In this document: piece after piece, positions 53,862-62,372 of the stretch | How the letters are laid out: the number at the start of each line of letters is the position of its first letter | How positions within the stretch are numbered: position 1 is the stretch's first letter | Source of the DNA: Desulfofarcimen acetoxidans DSM 771 | GTDB taxonomy: Bacteria > Bacillota > Desulfotomaculia > Desulfotomaculales > Desulfofarciminaceae | Direction of reading: 5' to 3' | NCBI RefSeq assembly: GCF_000024205.1 | Contig: NC_013216.1 | Span: 3,100,001 to 3,164,000, forward strand | Length of the DNA stretch: 64,000 nucleotides | Position numbers and translations under genes: made by a program | Notes under the pieces: model-generated | The model's database searches: none | Seen by the model: the letters and a program-made list of their open reading frames with translations, nothing else | What the model was told of the DNA's origin: nothing

Positions 53862-56036
53862 CTAATACGGAACTGAATGAGCCAGCTTTCTTATCCGCCG
53901 TACAATTTTATCCGGCTCAGGGTTTGAGATTAACTCCTCCACCGCAGCAGGCCAGTGAACAAAGTAATTTGTCAGGGAGATTAGCAGCCCCTCTTTGGAA
54001 AGAAGTTTATTTAGACTATCTCTCAAAGCCTTTAACACTGACTTATACTCATTCTTATACTTAACTCCGCCCTGTGCCAGGATAGCAGCCTGCTCTGCAA
54101 GTATGCCCACGCCTATGGTATAGAGGGTGTCATTTTCTTGGCTGGCAAAGCATATTTTAAGTGCGCGGGCGTGTTTTTCCTGACCTGCTTTAATACTGCC
54201 ATTTACCAGAAGGTAGCTGCCCCACTTCCAGAATAATATTTCAGCGGGGTGCTCATCACTGCCGGAAACTAAAAATGGATGATTCTCTAAATGATACTCA
54301 GTCCAACCCTTATATAGCAAGCCAGCTAATTTTTCCTCTCCGTCCAAAGCGGATCGGGCCATAAGGCGGCTGTAGTGCATAAGAGAAAATAATTTCTGCC
54401 CCTCGGGATCAGCCGATAAACTTTCTGCTATTATCTTTATTTCAGACTTAGGGCCCAGGCCCAAAGATTTAGCCAGCCAGTCCAAAGCATCAGCATAATT
54501 TCCACTGTCTGTTTCAATATAGCAGCGATAGAGGTAATGCCTGGCTAAGTCATCCCATTTTTCAAACTCTGCGATAGCCAAATCTGAGTCATATCTGGCT
54601 CTTTGGTAGTAATCAGGGTCACCGCGTCCGAGAAAAGCATAAGCCTGCAGCCGGCACCCAAGAACCTTTCCTTTAAAATCTGATTTAAAGCCTTCTCCAA
54701 ACACCTGGGGCAGCGCAACCGGAAACAACTCGATAGTTTCCTCTATAAATTTATACATAACATTCATCAGCTTAATTGTACCCCAAAAGTCGTAGGAATT
54801 GGTAAGGTGCACGGCCTCCCTGAGGAAAAACTCAGAAATTGCATTCAAGTTTTCCCATCTTGAAGCCATAACCGGCAGCAGTCCACGTATATGTTGTACC
54901 TGCTTCTCCGCCATGGAAAGGTTGCCACGATGGGTGGCAATAGCCAGGTTAATCACCCTCAAATCAAACTCTAAAGCATCAATAGCAGCCCCTTCCGAGT
55001 CAGGCAACTTCTCTTTTAACGGCGGAATTAATAACTCCTGTACCAACTCAAGCAACTGCCGGCCCCGATGCAAGTCTCTCTCTACATGGACAAGGTAATA
55101 AAACCTCTCTCTCAATGTGGACAACTGGTGCGCCCGGCCATAACTTGACATGCCGGCTAACCGGTCTACGCAATCCCGAAGAAGTTCTTTTAATTTTTTT
55201 CCCAGTATCTCCTTATGAACCTGAGTCGAACCAAGGGCCAGAAGAGATGTAAAAGTCTCAAACATAGCCTCTCCAATAGCCCCCTCGCCCATTAGACGGG
55301 CTACTGCCCCGGTGCTGCCGTGCTCAAGAACCGTGTAGTAGAATCTTCCGACCTGTATTTCCATTTGATCTCGCTGACCGGGGACAATCCTTTTTTCGTT
55401 ATTCCGGTTATACCAGGCATTACAGACTACGTCCGCCAGCATAAGCCTCTCATCTTCTCTGGCAGATCCAATATCAAAGGAGCTAACCTGCCAGCTGCCG
55501 TAGCCTTGCATAAGCCCCTTTCGGACCCAGGACCAGTGCAGCCGTTCATTAAGACGGGAACTATATTCTTCCTGCGCCAGCACGCGCTTATAGCCGGGAT
55601 ACTTTTTATCGTCTGCCAGCCGCCTGGCAGCCAGCACATTGAGACACACCTTTTTATTAACTGCACCAAGATGCTCAAACAGCCGGGTAATGCCTTCAGC
55701 CAAAATATTTAAAAATGTAACATCCGGATCAACTATAAGTACCCGCTCATTGTTTTCAATTAGCACAGGCTGCAAATTATTTTCTCTAAGCAGGTTAAAA
55801 ACTGATAGAACAAAAGGACTTACTTTATCAGCAGGCATATCCGTCATATGCACCAGTTTTTGTCTGGGCAGCTCAACCTCATCAAAGGCACGATCAAAAA
55901 TACTCTTTGCCAGGCCTGCTGTTAGCAAGCCTGCCGGTGCAAGCACTCCCCCTACCAGTGAATTGCGTTTCTCCCCAGAATACCGGTCAGCAAAGTCGCC
56001 ACTCTCGTCTAAAAAAAGGCCAAAACTAAGGGTCAT
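53862..56036 (-). CDS. DUF3800 domain protein with long helical-repeat C-terminus
   Basis: 724 residues. DUF3800, an RNase-H-like fold, fills about 1-250: LFLDESGDF at the start and ERLMLADVVCNAWY with the second aspartate pattern. The remaining 470 residues are helix-turn-helix repeats of TPR-like character (for example ALDWLAKSLGLGPKSE). Ordinary DUF3800 proteins are about 250 residues, so the extension is notable. GGAGG lies 8 bp before the ATG. It follows the CARF effector gene by 49 bp on the same strand and is probably co-transcribed. A nuclease effector or regulator of the type III system is inferred. Confidence 0.7.
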   Translation of the reverse strand: MTLSFGLFLDESGDFADRYSGEKRNSLVGGVLAPAGLLTAGLAKSIFDRAFDEVELPRQKLVHMTDMPADKVSPFVLSVFNLLRENNLQPVLIENNERVLIVDPDVTFLNILAEGITRLFEHLGAVNKKVCLNVLAARRLADDKKYPGYKRVLAQEEYSSRLNERLHWSWVRKGLMQGYGSWQVSSFDIGSAREDERLMLADVVCNAWYNRNNEKRIVPGQRDQMEIQVGRFYYTVLEHGSTGAVARLMGEGAIGEAMFETFTSLLALGSTQVHKEILGKKLKELLRDCVDRLAGMSSYGRAHQLSTLRERFYYLVHVERDLHRGRQLLELVQELLIPPLKEKLPDSEGAAIDALEFDLRVINLAIATHRGNLSMAEKQVQHIRGLLPVMASRWENLNAISEFFLREAVHLTNSYDFWGTIKLMNVMYKFIEETIELFPVALPQVFGEGFKSDFKGKVLGCRLQAYAFLGRGDPDYYQRARYDSDLAIAEFEKWDDLARHYLYRCYIETDSGNYADALDWLAKSLGLGPKSEIKIIAESLSADPEGQKLFSLMHYSRLMARSALDGEEKLAGLLYKGWTEYHLENHPFLVSGSDEHPAEILFWKWGSYLLVNGSIKAGQEKHARALKICFASQENDTLYTIGVGILAEQAAILAQGGVKYKNEYKSVLKALRDSLNKLLSKEGLLISLTNYFVHWPAAVEELISNPEPDKIVRRIRKLAHSVPY

Positions 56037-56085
56037 TTATATATCCTCCAGACATTAACAAATAATTAAATTATCTTTTAATTAT

Positions 56086-57357
56086 TTAGTTAAAAATGAT
56101 TTCTCTTGGAAATTGTATTTCTTCATTATAACGGTCTTTTAGCTTTAGAATCTCACCGACCTCATTAATAAGTAATTGAACCGGTTCATACATATCCTCG
56201 TAGTCCTTTTTACTCAGGGGGGTGATGCCATGGGCAAGAATTGAGGTGTTCCTTTTTTTCGTCTCATTGATTAATTGATTACGGTATATAGCAATTACTT
56301 CACTGATAGGGCCCTTAAGATCCTTAATTAATTCAAAATTTGCCCAGAGCCCGATCTCAATCTTTCCGCTGCGCGTGTTTCTCATGGCCTCATATTTATC
56401 CCGTATACTTTCCGGTAAAAGCTCGACTTGGATGTCGCCACTTTTCAACGAGGGGCTGTTGTTCAGCAGGGTAATTTGCCCCAGCATTTCCAGTGCCCGG
56501 TACATGCGGGCCACGCCATCATCATATTGACCCCGGAAGGCCCGCCTTTGGGCATTCAGCAGCAGGTCAAAAACTATATTGTAGCCTACCTTTCTTGTCA
56601 GTTCCTCCTCAGATTCATACGATTCCTTATCTCGCCTGACATTTATAAAAAATCCAAAATGGTCCTTTATATAAGCTGCATAAGATTCAAGAAAGCTATA
56701 TGCCTTGTCATGGTCAAACTTATCCCAGGCATCCAACCCTTTGCTAATCACCTCATAGGCTTGAATTTCAGGCTCTATATCCTTAGGCAGCTCGAAGTCC
56801 GTAAGCTCAAGAATTAAGCTTATACAGCCCGAGTAGTCATATTTGCTGAAAAGCTCTTTAATCAACTTAAACCTTTTGTATATATATAAATCAGCACTAT
56901 ATTTACTAACCCGTTGGGTCCCGTCCCGAACCTTAACCAGGTCAGACCGGACTCCCTTAACAACACTGAGTAAACACCTGCCATCATCCATTGCTGCTGC
57001 GGCCAACCCGGCACTCATTGATTTCGTTCCACCGGTGTAGTCAATAATCAGCTGGCTGCCAGGGTACTCCAGGCGAACCCTTTGAATTATTCCAGCAGCG
57101 GTGACATAACAGTGATTAAGGTTATCAATCTCTTTAATTTTAATAATCTCATATTCTGAACTGGCCAGGCCTGTCCGCAAGGCAATTGGTTTTTCCCCAT
57201 CCTTCCCCTCATTAACCATTATGTAGCTGCCCTTGTTTTTTGGCGTCTGCGTATCATCAGAGCAAAGGAAATAAGTAAAATCAGGCTTGTTCTGGGTAAT
57301 CGAGGTAAATATAGGCTCAATAGAACCACCCACAGTAACAATTAAAACCTTATCCAT
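56086..57357 (-). CDS. CARF-domain CRISPR ancillary effector, TIGR02710 (Cas02710) family
   Basis: 423 residues. N-terminal CARF Rossmann domain with VTVGGSIEPIFTSI and IIDYTGGTKSMSAGLAAAA, the ligand-binding loops. A helical linker follows, then a C-terminal HEPN-like part with R-N-T-S-I-L-A-H (an R-x6-H motif near residue 375). Such proteins are type III accessory RNases switched on by cyclic oligoadenylate from Cas10. GGGGG lies about 7 bp before the ATG. Cas10 itself is outside the window. Confidence 0.82.
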   Translation of the reverse strand: MDKVLIVTVGGSIEPIFTSITQNKPDFTYFLCSDDTQTPKNKGSYIMVNEGKDGEKPIALRTGLASSEYEIIKIKEIDNLNHCYVTAAGIIQRVRLEYPGSQLIIDYTGGTKSMSAGLAAAAMDDGRCLLSVVKGVRSDLVKVRDGTQRVSKYSADLYIYKRFKLIKELFSKYDYSGCISLILELTDFELPKDIEPEIQAYEVISKGLDAWDKFDHDKAYSFLESYAAYIKDHFGFFINVRRDKESYESEEELTRKVGYNIVFDLLLNAQRRAFRGQYDDGVARMYRALEMLGQITLLNNSPSLKSGDIQVELLPESIRDKYEAMRNTRSGKIEIGLWANFELIKDLKGPISEVIAIYRNQLINETKKRNTSILAHGITPLSKKDYEDMYEPVQLLINEVGEILKLKDRYNEEIQFPREIIFN

Positions 57358-57801
57358 ACTCTTGCCCCCTTTATCTATAATTTAACTTAAATTTCTTGAT
57401 AAACTTCTGCATGTTAACAATGAAACTCCTGCTTCATGTAGATTATCTTACACTTTAAAGCTCTCACCGGGCATTAAAACTAAATCATATATCAAGAAAA
57501 TGTTTATCTCTGATTTTTCAAAGGATATGTATGGGTTTCTACTAAATATCTAAATTTTCTGGGTTTTCTATCATTCCTACTAATTGTCTCATTTCAGGCT
57601 AATTGCACCTGCCATCTATAAAAATCTTCTTCTTTTACTTAATCGCTAAACCATTACTGATAGATATTTAAATAAATTGGTTTAGTATGATATATTTTTC
57701 ATGAACCTAAATGTTTGGTAAATACATTCATTTTATCATGCACAGGCAAAATAAAATTTTCCTAATATAATAAAAAAACCAACCTAAATGGTGGTTGCTA
57801 A
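57358..57801. other. Intergenic region upstream of the CARF effector
   Basis: About 440 bp of AT-rich DNA with no gene. It contains an imperfect hairpin AACCAACC...GGTGGTT near 57779 just before the decayed CRISPR repeat. The effector promoter should lie here. Confidence 0.35.
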
Positions 57802-57838
57802 TCTTTAATTCCCTGCAGGAATTATTCTGTTTTCAGAC
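57802..57838 (-). CRISPR. Solitary decayed CRISPR repeat
   Basis: A 37-bp match to the array repeat with about six changes, keeping CAGGAATTATTCTGTTTTC-like core and the GTCTGAAAAC end. No spacer or second repeat follows. The leader-like cassette lies immediately upstream, so this is the single remaining repeat of an emptied array. Confidence 0.8.
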
Positions 57839-58035
57839 GACTCCGCCCTCTACAACCCTTGAAATACAAGGCATGTAAATTCATTTTACGAGCGTCTAAA
57901 AAACTTCATATTTTTATCCATTTTACATCAAATAAATCATCATTGTAAACTCCTCTAAGCCGCATATTTAAAGAAATTTTTCAAGATCGAGCAACCCCCG
58001 GCTTTTTTGCACACCAACGACGCTCGATCTTTTAC
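57839..58035 (-). promoter_or_regulatory. CRISPR leader-like cassette behind cas6
   Basis: Nearly 200 bp clearly homologous to the leader at 62075-62270. Shared stretches include CTTGAAATACAAGGC, GAGCGTCTAAAA, TTTTACATCAAA and ATCATTGTAAAC. At its far end is a 49-bp block (57983-58031) bounded by AAGATCGAGC and its complement, which could terminate cas6 transcription. Confidence 0.75.
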
Positions 58036-58068
58036 ATTATAAGCCTAGCTAGAAATCACTAGTATGAG

Positions 58069-58890
58069 CTAACGCCTTATATGCACCGCCCTCGACTGCC
58101 CCATGCCCATTGTAGTTTTATATCCCACTCCGGCATAAAAGGCATATTCCGCCAGCATATGCAGTACGCTTATTATAATATCCTCCTCCTGCCGGCGTAT
58201 CCTAAAGGTACAGGTACCGGTAAAGCCCACCTGCTTGTATTTGTCAAAGTGCATTATCCTGGTCTGCAATTTATACGAGCCGGGGAAAACGTTTTCCCGG
58301 ATAAAGTCAATAAAGTTATCACCCAGGTTAATCGGGGAGTAATAATTCCATTTCTGCAGCAGATTCAAAAACACTTTCTGGGGGTCCGGCAAAGGATAAT
58401 TGCTGCCCCTGGCCCTAAAGGTTGTTGGTGAATAAAATTCTATTGTAATCCTGTCACCGGCCCCGGGGCAGGATATAATATTGCTATATAGCTCTTCATA
58501 ACTTGTGCTGCCTGCCCAAGAGTGAGCATCTGTGTTTAACGACCAGCCAGCCACCTCTAAACCAGCCCCTGCCAGCCCAATCTCTCCCGACAGCGAGGGG
58601 GCCCAGCTGTCAGTAAGCCACCTGGAGAATTCGGGATCTATAGAAGTTACACGAAAGGCATAAGCCTCCCCGGGGAACAATCTCCACCTGTTATCTTCAT
58701 AGATAACCCTGCCCAAAAGAGGTGAGACACTAAAAGGTTTTAAAGGTGTGGGGCTGTGCAGCTGACCTGCTAAATCCGGGTTCAGGAGCCTGACCCTATC
58801 CAGGAAGAAAGCATGCAACACCTGTCCCATTGAGGGTGGTACCAGCACCTCCCTGTTAACTTTTAGAAAAACAACACAGCTAGCTAACAA
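58069..58890 (-). CDS. cas6: CRISPR pre-crRNA endoribonuclease Cas6
   Basis: 273 residues, double ferredoxin-fold RAMP. The C-terminal glycine-rich loop GVGYKTTMGMGQSR is diagnostic. It cuts the repeat transcript 8 nt before the spacer, leaving the ATTGAAAC tag. The start is TTG 58890, 9 bp after GGAGG; no ATG fits. It stands as its own transcription unit between two decayed leader-repeat cassettes. Confidence 0.87.
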   Translation of the reverse strand: MLASCVVFLKVNREVLVPPSMGQVLHAFFLDRVRLLNPDLAGQLHSPTPLKPFSVSPLLGRVIYEDNRWRLFPGEAYAFRVTSIDPEFSRWLTDSWAPSLSGEIGLAGAGLEVAGWSLNTDAHSWAGSTSYEELYSNIISCPGAGDRITIEFYSPTTFRARGSNYPLPDPQKVFLNLLQKWNYYSPINLGDNFIDFIRENVFPGSYKLQTRIMHFDKYKQVGFTGTCTFRIRRQEEDIIISVLHMLAEYAFYAGVGYKTTMGMGQSRAVHIRR

Positions 58891-59381
58891 AAATATTTTC
58901 CTCCATTGTTATTCATAAATATTTTACATATAGTGTTGTTAATAGCGTCACGTATTAATTTGTTCATTTGACTTAAGCATTATTTCTTCACTTTTCATCT
59001 GAACACAACTCCAAGACAGCCCAACCCAGTGGCAACTTTGGCCTGTCTCCCTCCTCAATTGTATTATATGGTATAAGTATAAGTTCTACTGCATTGTTAC
59101 ATTATCCTGCAAAAAACTGCATATTCTTCAACAATTCCGCCGGCATCACAGGTTTTAGAGTAAATAAGTTACCCTTTTAAAATTATAGACTGGAGAGCAG
59201 GAAAAAAAGTTTCCGGTAAAATTGCAGAAGAAAGCCTTAGAGATATGAAAGACACTGAAATATAAAAACCAGAGGCCTATGACACTCCGGTTTTTAATTC
59301 TTTTTTTCAAAACCACTGCCAATCACTTGGGGCAAGTGTATTTTGACACCAAGAAAACAGATAAAAATATCTGTAAGACTA
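58891..59381. other. Intergenic region between cas6 and the second decayed repeat
   Basis: About 490 bp. A plus-strand open stretch near 59185-59264 reads KKVSGKIAEESLRDMKDTEI, with no start codon, like the tail of a lost small gene. A hairpin with a T run follows at about 59262-59300 (AAAAACC...GGTTTTT). Nothing else is seen. Confidence 0.4.
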
Positions 59382-59418
59382 TATTCAATTCCCTATGAGA
59401 ATTATTTTGTTTTTTGAC
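59382..59418 (-). CRISPR. Second solitary decayed CRISPR repeat
   Basis: 37 bp differing from the array repeat at five or six positions. No spacer follows. A shortened leader cassette lies between it and the cas2 stop. Confidence 0.78.
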
Positions 59419-59498
59419 GAGAGCCTTAACAGATTCCGCACCTTTTTATAATATTGAGCAACCACCCGATTATTTGCATAACAACGATGATCATTATT
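59419..59498 (-). promoter_or_regulatory. Truncated CRISPR leader-like cassette behind cas2
   Basis: It keeps a degenerate form of the 49-bp hairpin block (ATTGAGCAACCACCCG and ATTTGCATAACAACGATG) but has lost about 110 bp of leader compared with the other two copies. It directly follows the cas2 stop codon. Confidence 0.6.
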
Positions 59499-59777
59499 TT
59501 ACACTATATATATGCCATCGCTAAACGGTTCCGGACTTGCACCCAAACGTATAATATCTTCCTCACATCGACTACACTGGCGATAAAATATAATACTGTC
59601 TTCATTTTTTCTCATTAATCGCTCCAGTTTGTAGCGCAACATTATATAATTTTCTTCTTTTAAACAAGCTTCAAATACACTGAGCTGAACAGGGATTGCA
59701 TAATTACGCAAAGTTTTATATATTGCGCTGCGCCTTTTATCATCCTTGATGTCATAGGTTATTATAAAATGCTTCAT
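59499..59777 (-). CDS. cas2: CRISPR adaptation protein Cas2
   Basis: 92 residues, ferredoxin-like fold starting MKHFIITYDIKDDKRRS, with the conserved aspartate in the first strand, and the late DSIIFYRQC strand. With Cas1 it forms the spacer integrase. GGTGAG precedes the ATG, which lies 6 bp after the cas4/cas1 stop. Confidence 0.95.
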   Translation of the reverse strand: MKHFIITYDIKDDKRRSAIYKTLRNYAIPVQLSVFEACLKEENYIMLRYKLERLMRKNEDSIIFYRQCSRCEEDIIRLGASPEPFSDGIYIV

Positions 59778-59783
59778 CCCAGC

Positions 59784-61421
59784 TCACCTCACCATAAAAG
59801 GCTTGTATTCATTCAATTCCCCCCTTAATACCTTAGCAAAAAAGCGGGCTTGCAGTTCAAAAACACGCATATAAGATATTCTGTAACCAAACAACGGATG
59901 TGAGATCATCTCATGCCTCCGTTCTTCATAGGCACGGTAAAATTTCTTGCGACCACTGTCGTTTAAAAAACAACCACCCATTTTGTATTCAAAATCATCG
60001 GTATTTATCATACCCTTGTTTAAAACGGTCAAAACAACTGAATCTGCAACAATTGGCCGAAATTCTTCTATAAAATCCAGTGCCAATGCTGGTCTGCCAT
60101 AATCCGAGCGGTGCAAAAAACCAATATACGGATCATAGCCCACGATAGACACAGATGCAATCATGTCTTTAGTCAAAAGAGTATAAGCAAAACTAAGCAA
60201 AGCATTCACAGGGTCTCCCGGAGGTCGCCTGCTGCGCTGTTGAAAATTGAAGGGCACATGCTGCTTGATCATGTAATTAAAAACTCTGAAATATTCACGG
60301 GTAGCAGCACCTTCTATACCCATTAAGCTATTTAATGAATCTGCTTTATATAAATTTTTGCTCAAAGACTTAAGTCTACAAATAGCTTCTTCTAATTGTT
60401 TTTCTTTAAGATCCCTATTATAACGAAGCAGTATTGTACGCATATTGGCCAGCTTTCCCTGCACAAAAAGAACGGCATACTTTAAGCGCAATTCCATATC
60501 CTGATATGCTTTATGTTGTGCTATGCGCAGAGCAGAATTTTTCGTCAGTGCCGGCTGGAGTGAACCGTAATACTTACCTGCGCGTGAAACGAAATGCACT
60601 TCTGTTCCTCTATCAAGTAAAAGCTTGATTACCTGCGCAGATATATTAACTGTACCGGCCAGCACCAATTGCTCCAGATTACACAAGGGTATATCAACCA
60701 GCACTTCTTTATCTCTGGTCACCTGAACTCGTTCACCTTTCTTACGTACATATGCACCCGGTTCATCAACATATAATACCCTGCCAAGATTTAATGACGG
60801 TAGTGGGCGGGCAGGTGTTTTATCATCTGCTCCGGTTAGATAATTCACCTCATAAGGCAAACAGCGACCGGCAAGAGAACAGCCATAACAGCGGAAATCT
60901 GCCAGCGGCTGAGGTATTTGCCCCGAATAGATTATTTCATAAGCCCTTTTAATCGTATTCTCCACCAATTCACGCAGTGATCGATCAAAGACCACTACAC
61001 GGCGGGCATGTGATTGGCTGTAATATATGTAACCACGGAGAATTTCCCGACCTAATTTTTCCTCCAAAAGCATGGCCTGAGCACAAACCTGAACGTCATC
61101 ATTCAGACTTTCCTTGAGTTCACCTTTTTTATACTCTACAGGATAAATATCCTCTCCTTCTTCAACCGCATCCAATACTCCGATTAGCCGCAGTCTTTCA
61201 GAAGAGACCATAACAGACTTATTCTGTTGGTATTCTTCTCTGCTTATTGCTAAACGATTGTTCCGTTTTTCTTCTTGCAGTTGCCCTTCTAAAAGGTGAG
61301 CGTTATACTCTTTAGCGCCCTCCACAATACGATAATAAAAGTTTCTCGGACAATAAAGAATTTCCGCTACAGCTGAAACAGGTAGATATTTATACTGTGA
61401 ATCGCAACACATTTCATCCAT
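59784..61421 (-). CDS. Cas4-Cas1 fusion protein
   Basis: 545 residues. Cas4 part (about 1-205): a first cysteine in EILYCPRNFYYR, nuclease core VEYKKGE and the Fe-S cysteines CYGCSLAGRC. Cas1 part (about 220-545): RVLYVDEPGAYVRKKG, the metal glutamate in EGAATREYF, and H...D in FLHRSDYGRPALALDFIEEFRP. Cas4 trims prespacers for PAM selection before Cas1-Cas2 integration. The fusion is best known from type I-G loci; here it adjoins type III-B genes. ATG 61421 follows AGGAAG by 8 bp. Confidence 0.93.
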   Translation of the reverse strand: MDEMCCDSQYKYLPVSAVAEILYCPRNFYYRIVEGAKEYNAHLLEGQLQEEKRNNRLAISREEYQQNKSVMVSSERLRLIGVLDAVEEGEDIYPVEYKKGELKESLNDDVQVCAQAMLLEEKLGREILRGYIYYSQSHARRVVVFDRSLRELVENTIKRAYEIIYSGQIPQPLADFRCYGCSLAGRCLPYEVNYLTGADDKTPARPLPSLNLGRVLYVDEPGAYVRKKGERVQVTRDKEVLVDIPLCNLEQLVLAGTVNISAQVIKLLLDRGTEVHFVSRAGKYYGSLQPALTKNSALRIAQHKAYQDMELRLKYAVLFVQGKLANMRTILLRYNRDLKEKQLEEAICRLKSLSKNLYKADSLNSLMGIEGAATREYFRVFNYMIKQHVPFNFQQRSRRPPGDPVNALLSFAYTLLTKDMIASVSIVGYDPYIGFLHRSDYGRPALALDFIEEFRPIVADSVVLTVLNKGMINTDDFEYKMGGCFLNDSGRKKFYRAYEERRHEMISHPLFGYRISYMRVFELQARFFAKVLRGELNEYKPFMVR

Positions 61422-61527
61422 AATAGTCACTTCCTAATTAACATATAGTGCCAATATAATTGCCTTTATGGATGTTTAATATACTTAGGGAATATAATTT
61501 TCTACTCACAGAACCTATAAGACGGAC

Positions 61528-62074
61528 GTTTCAATTTCTTGTGGAAATGTTTGTATAGAGGTGATAATCTTGAATTAGAGGATGAGGAGGTTTCAATTCC
61601 CTTGGGAATTATTTTGTTTTCAGACATGAAGAGATGGATTTCATTAGACGGATAAATGGTTATGTTTCAATTCCCTATGGGAATTATTTTGTTTTCAGAC
61701 CGTCAGCGAAGATTAAAGGCTCTTGGATTTTATGTCCAGTTTCAATTCCCTATGGGAATTATTTTGTTTTCAGACGATTGTAAAAGCTAAAATTGTTACA
61801 TATAAAACTATTGAGTTTCAATTCCCTATGGGAATTATTTTGTTTTCAGACTTTACTATCCGATCTTGAATATCAAGTAGCATTATGTAGTTTCAATTCC
61901 CTATGGGAATTATTTTGTTTTCAGACATAGAGGTGAGGAACCGCCTAAATGAAGGCGGTTTTAGTTTCAATTCCCTATGGGAATTATTTTGTTTTCAGAC
62001 ATAGAGGTGAGGAACCGCCTAAATGAAGGCGGTTTTAGTTTCAATTCCCTATGGGAATTATTTTGTTTTCAGAC
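61528..62074 (-). CRISPR. CRISPR array, seven repeats plus a decayed terminal one
   Basis: Repeats of 37 bp at 61664, 61739, 61815, 61890, 61964 and 62038, plus a 36-bp variant at 61590. They begin GTTTCAATTCCC and end GTTTTCAGAC on the plus strand, so the transcribed (minus) form ends in ATTGAAAC, the usual crRNA tag. A strongly diverged repeat at about 61528-61564 closes the array. The six spacers are 37-39 bp. The two next to the leader (61927-61963 and 62001-62037) are identical. Transcription runs towards cas4/cas1. Confidence 0.95.
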
Positions 62075-62270
62075 CCTGCCCGCTATAAGCCTTGAAATAC
62101 AAGGCCTACAAAGCCATTTTGCGAGCGTCTAAAATAATTTCATATTTTCATCTATTTTACATCAAACAAGTCATCATTGTAAACCCCTATAACCCGCATA
62201 ATTAACGATATTTTTTAAGATCGAGCAACCCCCGGCTTTTTTGCACACCAACGACGCTCGATCTTTTTAG
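62075..62270 (-). promoter_or_regulatory. CRISPR leader
   Basis: AT-rich DNA upstream of the first repeat in the transcribed direction. It ends with a 49-bp block at 62217-62265 flanked by AAGATCGAGC and GCTCGATCTT, with a T run, directly downstream of cmr6; that block may terminate the cmr operon. Homologous cassettes occur behind cas6 and cas2. The 100 bp up to the cmr6 stop holds nothing else recognised. Confidence 0.8.
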
Positions 62271-62372
62271 TATCTTTCTACTATTGGTTAAATCTCTCCT
62301 CCCCTTTAAAATACATACCAGCATTAATCCAGCTGTAATGATCAAGAGCAATAATCTGTGCAATCTCGTATT

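Noticed and set aside
54799-55712. Several plus-strand ORFs inside the DUF3800 gene
   Set aside because: They are shadows of the long minus-strand frame, without ribosome sites.
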